DNA of 7,847 nucleotides. Origin: Terriglobales bacterium. Its GTDB lineage: Bacteria > Acidobacteriota > Terriglobia > Terriglobales > Acidobacteriaceae. The translations under genes were made by a program, and so were the position numbers. The notes beneath the pieces were generated by a model, which was given only the letters and a program-made list of their open reading frames with translations, searched no databases and had not been told where the DNA came from. Of the stretch, positions 5,798 to 7,847 are shown one piece after another (the first letter of the stretch is position 1; every line of letters starts with the position of its first letter). Location: NCBI GenBank assembly GCA_019241735.1, contig JAFAWN010000368.1, forward strand, positions 1 to 7,847. The letters run 5' to 3'.

Positions 5798-6309
5798 ACG
5801 GTCTACGCAAAAGCAGGACGCCAAGCACTGGGCTTCGCCTTCTTAAATTTGCCCTGGTAGGAGCGATCGGCATTGGAGTTCAATTAGCGGTGCTAGCGGC
5901 ATTGAGCGCAATGAACGTAAATTACCTGGCCGCTACCGCAATCGCAGTGGAGTGTGCACTTCTGCATAACTTTCTCTGGCACTGTAGTTTTACCTGGGCG
6001 GACCGAACGCGAGGCATGGGTCGAGAACCCTGGGTTCGCCTTCTGCGCTTTCATCTGAGTAATGGCGGGGTATCACTGGGGGGAAACCTGCTATTGATGC
6101 GGCTGTTTGTCGGCGTTGCGGGGATGGGAAAAATTTCCAGCAATGCCCTCGCGATCGCCTTATGCTCGTCGGCCAACTTTGCTTTGAGCAACTGGTTCGT
6201 ATTCGCCGCGTCCACTAGGAAGGTGAAGCGGCGCGATGTTCCAGATTGCCTGCCCTGGACCGGTCATTCATTAGCACCAGCGTGCGCTGCGCGAAAGGAA
6301 CGTAAGTGA
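5794..6309 (+). CDS. GtrA-family membrane protein
   Basis: The frame is open from 5590, but the part before 5794 is the shadow of the transferase gene. From TTG 5794, with AGGAG eight bases before it, the protein is 171 residues starting NGLRKSRTP after the initiator. Four hydrophobic helices lie near residues 17-39, 44-66, 88-109 and 115-138. Typical GtrA features are LLKFALVGAIGIGVQLAVL (15-33), the polar-in-membrane LHNFLWHCSFTW (57-68) and NFALSNWFVF (128-137). GtrA/DPMS-like proteins are small four-helix proteins thought to help flip or position polyprenyl-linked sugars, or to assist a glycosyltransferase. Here no glycosyltransferase is adjacent, and the partner is a CDP-alcohol transferase. 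The basic C-terminal tail from residue 141 on overlaps, antiparallel, the end of the next gene. Confidence 0.85.
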   Translation: MNGLRKSRTPSTGLRLLKFALVGAIGIGVQLAVLAALSAMNVNYLAATAIAVECALLHNFLWHCSFTWADRTRGMGREPWVRLLRFHLSNGGVSLGGNLLLMRLFVGVAGMGKISSNALAIALCSSANFALSNWFVFAASTRKVKRRDVPDCLPWTGHSLAPACAARKERK

Positions 6310-7096
6310 GGGCCGCAGTCACGGCGAAAGCCAGTCCCAGGCCGATTTGTGGGGCGAGCAAAAAAGGCGCGAGCGACCACAGTTCATCAATCAGAAAGAT
6401 GGCTGGAAATAAGGTCTTAAATTTATTGCTGAGATTAGCGAGGTCAAACGCAATTGCAGACAACAAATAAAAACGGACAGGGATTCCCGCCACCCCCGAG
6501 ATAATTAGCAGAATGGTGAGCCAATGGGATTTTCCGAACGCATCGTCGAGCAGTTGTTCAATCCGAGGCAGCCTGGCGAGGGCTGCCACGTAAAAACTGA
6601 GATACATAATTTGAATCAGTGCGAACGGCGCGCGCACCCGGCCACGCCGGACGAACGGAAGCTCATCGGCAGTCGTCAACAGTGGCCGGGCGGGCTGTGC
6701 CTGGCCAGCGGGTATGTGGTCGGTCGACCTGTTCGAACCTTCCGTTACTTTGCTTCCACGCTCGTGCTTCTCCACGGTCGCAATGAAACGGTATCCGCGT
6801 TTCGCGAGGGTTTCAATGAACCGCGGGTTGGAGGCGGAGTCGCCTAAAGCTTCGCGCAGCTTATTAACAATAGTGCTCAGGCCATGGTCGAAATCGACAA
6901 ACGTATCTTCCGGCCAGAGTTGTTTCCGCAGATCTTCGCGGCTAACTACCATCCCCGGATGCTGCACCAGGGCGAGGAGGACTTGAAATGACTGGTCTTG
7001 CACGCGGACGCGCGCGCCAGATTTCCGCAACTCCCGGCTGGCGCAATCCATTTCAAACACGCCGAACCGGATCAACATGGGGGGATCAGCGGGCAT
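6215..7096 (-). CDS. Winged-helix (OmpR/PhoB-type) regulator fused to a four-helix membrane domain
   Basis: Residues 8-108 form a Trans_reg_C winged-helix DNA-binding domain: IRFGVFEMD, QVLLALVQHPGMVVSREDL, then the recognition helix region DFDHGLSTIVNKLREALGD (68-86) and the wing RFIETLAKRGYRFIA (92-106). A polar linker at about 109-150 leads to four hydrophobic segments near 157-175, 192-216, 227-247 and 250-268, and a polar tail. There is no receiver or kinase domain, so it looks like a membrane-bound one-component regulator in the style of CadC or ToxR. Here, however, the sensor part is entirely membrane-embedded. The 293-residue frame starts at ATG 7096, with a second in-frame ATG at 7078. 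Neither has a good binding site, and an in-frame TGA lies just upstream. The gene diverges from a secreted-protein gene 26 bp away, the likeliest target. Its 3' end overlaps the gtrA-like gene by 95 bp. Confidence 0.85.
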   Translation of the reverse strand: MPADPPMLIRFGVFEMDCASRELRKSGARVRVQDQSFQVLLALVQHPGMVVSREDLRKQLWPEDTFVDFDHGLSTIVNKLREALGDSASNPRFIETLAKRGYRFIATVEKHERGSKVTEGSNRSTDHIPAGQAQPARPLLTTADELPFVRRGRVRAPFALIQIMYLSFYVAALARLPRIEQLLDDAFGKSHWLTILLIISGVAGIPVRFYLLSAIAFDLANLSNKFKTLFPAIFLIDELWSLAPFLLAPQIGLGLAFAVTAALTYVPFAQRTLVLMNDRSRAGNLEHRAASPS

Positions 7097-7122
7097 CGCA
7101 GCCCATCATAGCTCAGGTCAGT

Positions 7123-7847
7123 GTGGTTAAAGGCTGCAAGGCATGGCTGTGCGGATGCCTTATCGTGCTACTTGGGACTCTGTCCTGGAATCAGCCAGCA
7201 GCGGCAGCGGAACTCAAAGCGGATGCGGCAATCGCCTTCGACAAATACGTGGAAACAACAGAACAACGTATGTACGGCGGATTAAGGTCCGACCAATTTC
7301 TCTGGCCTGATGCTCTTGCTCGGAGCATGGGTGACGCTGTGTACGCACGCCTAAAAAGCGGCGAAATTATTGTCGAACCGTCGCAGAGTACGAGCGCGGT
7401 CCCCGGCGGAATGATCCATCACTGGCGGGGAATTGTATTTATCCCCGGCGCGAACCTCAATAGAACATTGCTGTTTCTCCAAAATTACAATGAACAGTAT
7501 AAGTACTACTGGCCGGAGGTACAGAAGTCGAAATTACTCCGAAGAAATGCCGGACACTTTGATGTTTGGCTTCGCCTCAAACGGACAAAAGTTGTGACCG
7601 TCTTCCTGGACGCGCAGTTTTCCATCGATTACACGTCGTTGGATGAGACCCACGCCCTAAGTCGTTCCCACAGCACCCAAATTTTAGAAGTTGAGAATGC
7701 TGGAAGCTTCAATGAACGGCGTCGCCCAGAGGGCAACGACAATGGATATTTGTGGCGATTGAACTCTTATTGGCGTTTACAAGAGCGTGACGGCGGAGTT
7801 TATGTTCAGCTCGAGGCAGTCTCTCTTACGCGTGCCATCCCCGACGG
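7123..7847 (+). CDS. Secreted SRPBCC/START-like protein of unknown function, 3' end missing
   Basis: An open frame runs from GTG 7123 to the window edge, 241 codons without a stop. It begins with a signal peptide: VVKGCK, hydrophobic AWLCGCLIVLLGTLSW, then QPAAAA and mature ELKADAAIAFDKYVETTEQR. Conserved-looking blocks are GGMIHHWRGIVFIPGA (95-110), KRTKVVTVFLDAQFSIDY (153-170), RSHSTQILEVENAG (181-194), GYLWRLNSYWR (208-218) and GGVYVQLEAVSLTRAIP (224-240). The alternation of strands and the final YVxxEAVSLTRxIP block recall START/SRPBCC lipid-binding folds and a secreted family I remember from Acidobacteria. This is recognition from memory, not a search. Ligand and role are unknown. The start has only a weak AGG five bases upstream, but no other in-frame start keeps the signal peptide. 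Divergence from the membrane winged-helix gene suggests shared control. Confidence 0.75.
   Translation, partial: MVKGCKAWLCGCLIVLLGTLSWNQPAAAAELKADAAIAFDKYVETTEQRMYGGLRSDQFLWPDALARSMGDAVYARLKSGEIIVEPSQSTSAVPGGMIHHWRGIVFIPGANLNRTLLFLQNYNEQYKYYWPEVQKSKLLRRNAGHFDVWLRLKRTKVVTVFLDAQFSIDYTSLDETHALSRSHSTQILEVENAGSFNERRRPEGNDNGYLWRLNSYWRLQERDGGVYVQLEAVSLTRAIPD

Noticed and set aside
1..7847. CRISPR array, transposase, integrase or tRNA
   Set aside because: Reading both strands I saw no regularly spaced repeats, no transposase or integrase motifs and no cloverleaf with a T-loop consensus.

Overview
The window looks like a chromosomal stretch from an Acidobacteriota (Terriglobia/Koribacter-like) soil bacterium. 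This inference rests on protein style, not on a marker gene. The supporting features are a winged-helix regulator with the DFDHGLSTIVNKLREALGD-type helix fused to a membrane domain, a short exosortase-type (PEP-CTERM-like) secreted protein, and a secreted SRPBCC/START-like protein of a kind frequent in that phylum. No mobile element, CRISPR array, tRNA or rRNA was seen.

Layout. Bases 1-207 (+) hold the last 68 codons of carB. Converging on it is a PEP-CTERM-like secreted protein gene (277-995, -) that is split by a one-base frameshift in a C4 run at 864-867. Just behind that gene, on the same strand, lies a possible small Cys-rich secreted ORF without a usable start codon (1043-1309, -). Next come a NifS/IscS-type cysteine desulfurase (1379-2545, +) and mnmA (2599-3720, +), a sulfur-relay pair for tRNA 2-thiolation. 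A perfect 11-bp hairpin at 3773-3797 ends both mnmA and the converging operon on the other strand. That operon (4708 to 3821, -) encodes a YtxH-domain protein followed by a DUF948 protein, a pairing like Bacillus ytxG-ytxH.

A 333-bp divergent intergenic region (4709-5041) separates it from a CDP-alcohol phosphatidyltransferase (5042-5797, +). The latter is translationally coupled by a stop/start overlap to a GtrA-family membrane protein (5794-6309, +), whose correct start is a TTG. The gtrA tail overlaps by 95 bp, tail to tail, the 3' end of a winged-helix regulator with four predicted membrane helices (6215-7096, -). Only 26 bp from that regulator's start, a divergent gene begins (7123, +) for a secreted SRPBCC/START-like protein that runs off the window.

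How the genes fit together. The desulfurase probably supplies persulfide sulfur to MnmA. The YtxH/DUF948 pair is probably an envelope or general-stress module. The CDP-alcohol transferase and GtrA protein form a coupled membrane-lipid or lipid-linked-sugar module. The membrane-bound winged-helix protein is a candidate one-component regulator of the divergent secreted protein. There is no clear novel system. The most interesting items are the regulator/secreted-protein divergent pair, the frameshifted sorting-signal protein, and the startless secreted mini-ORF.
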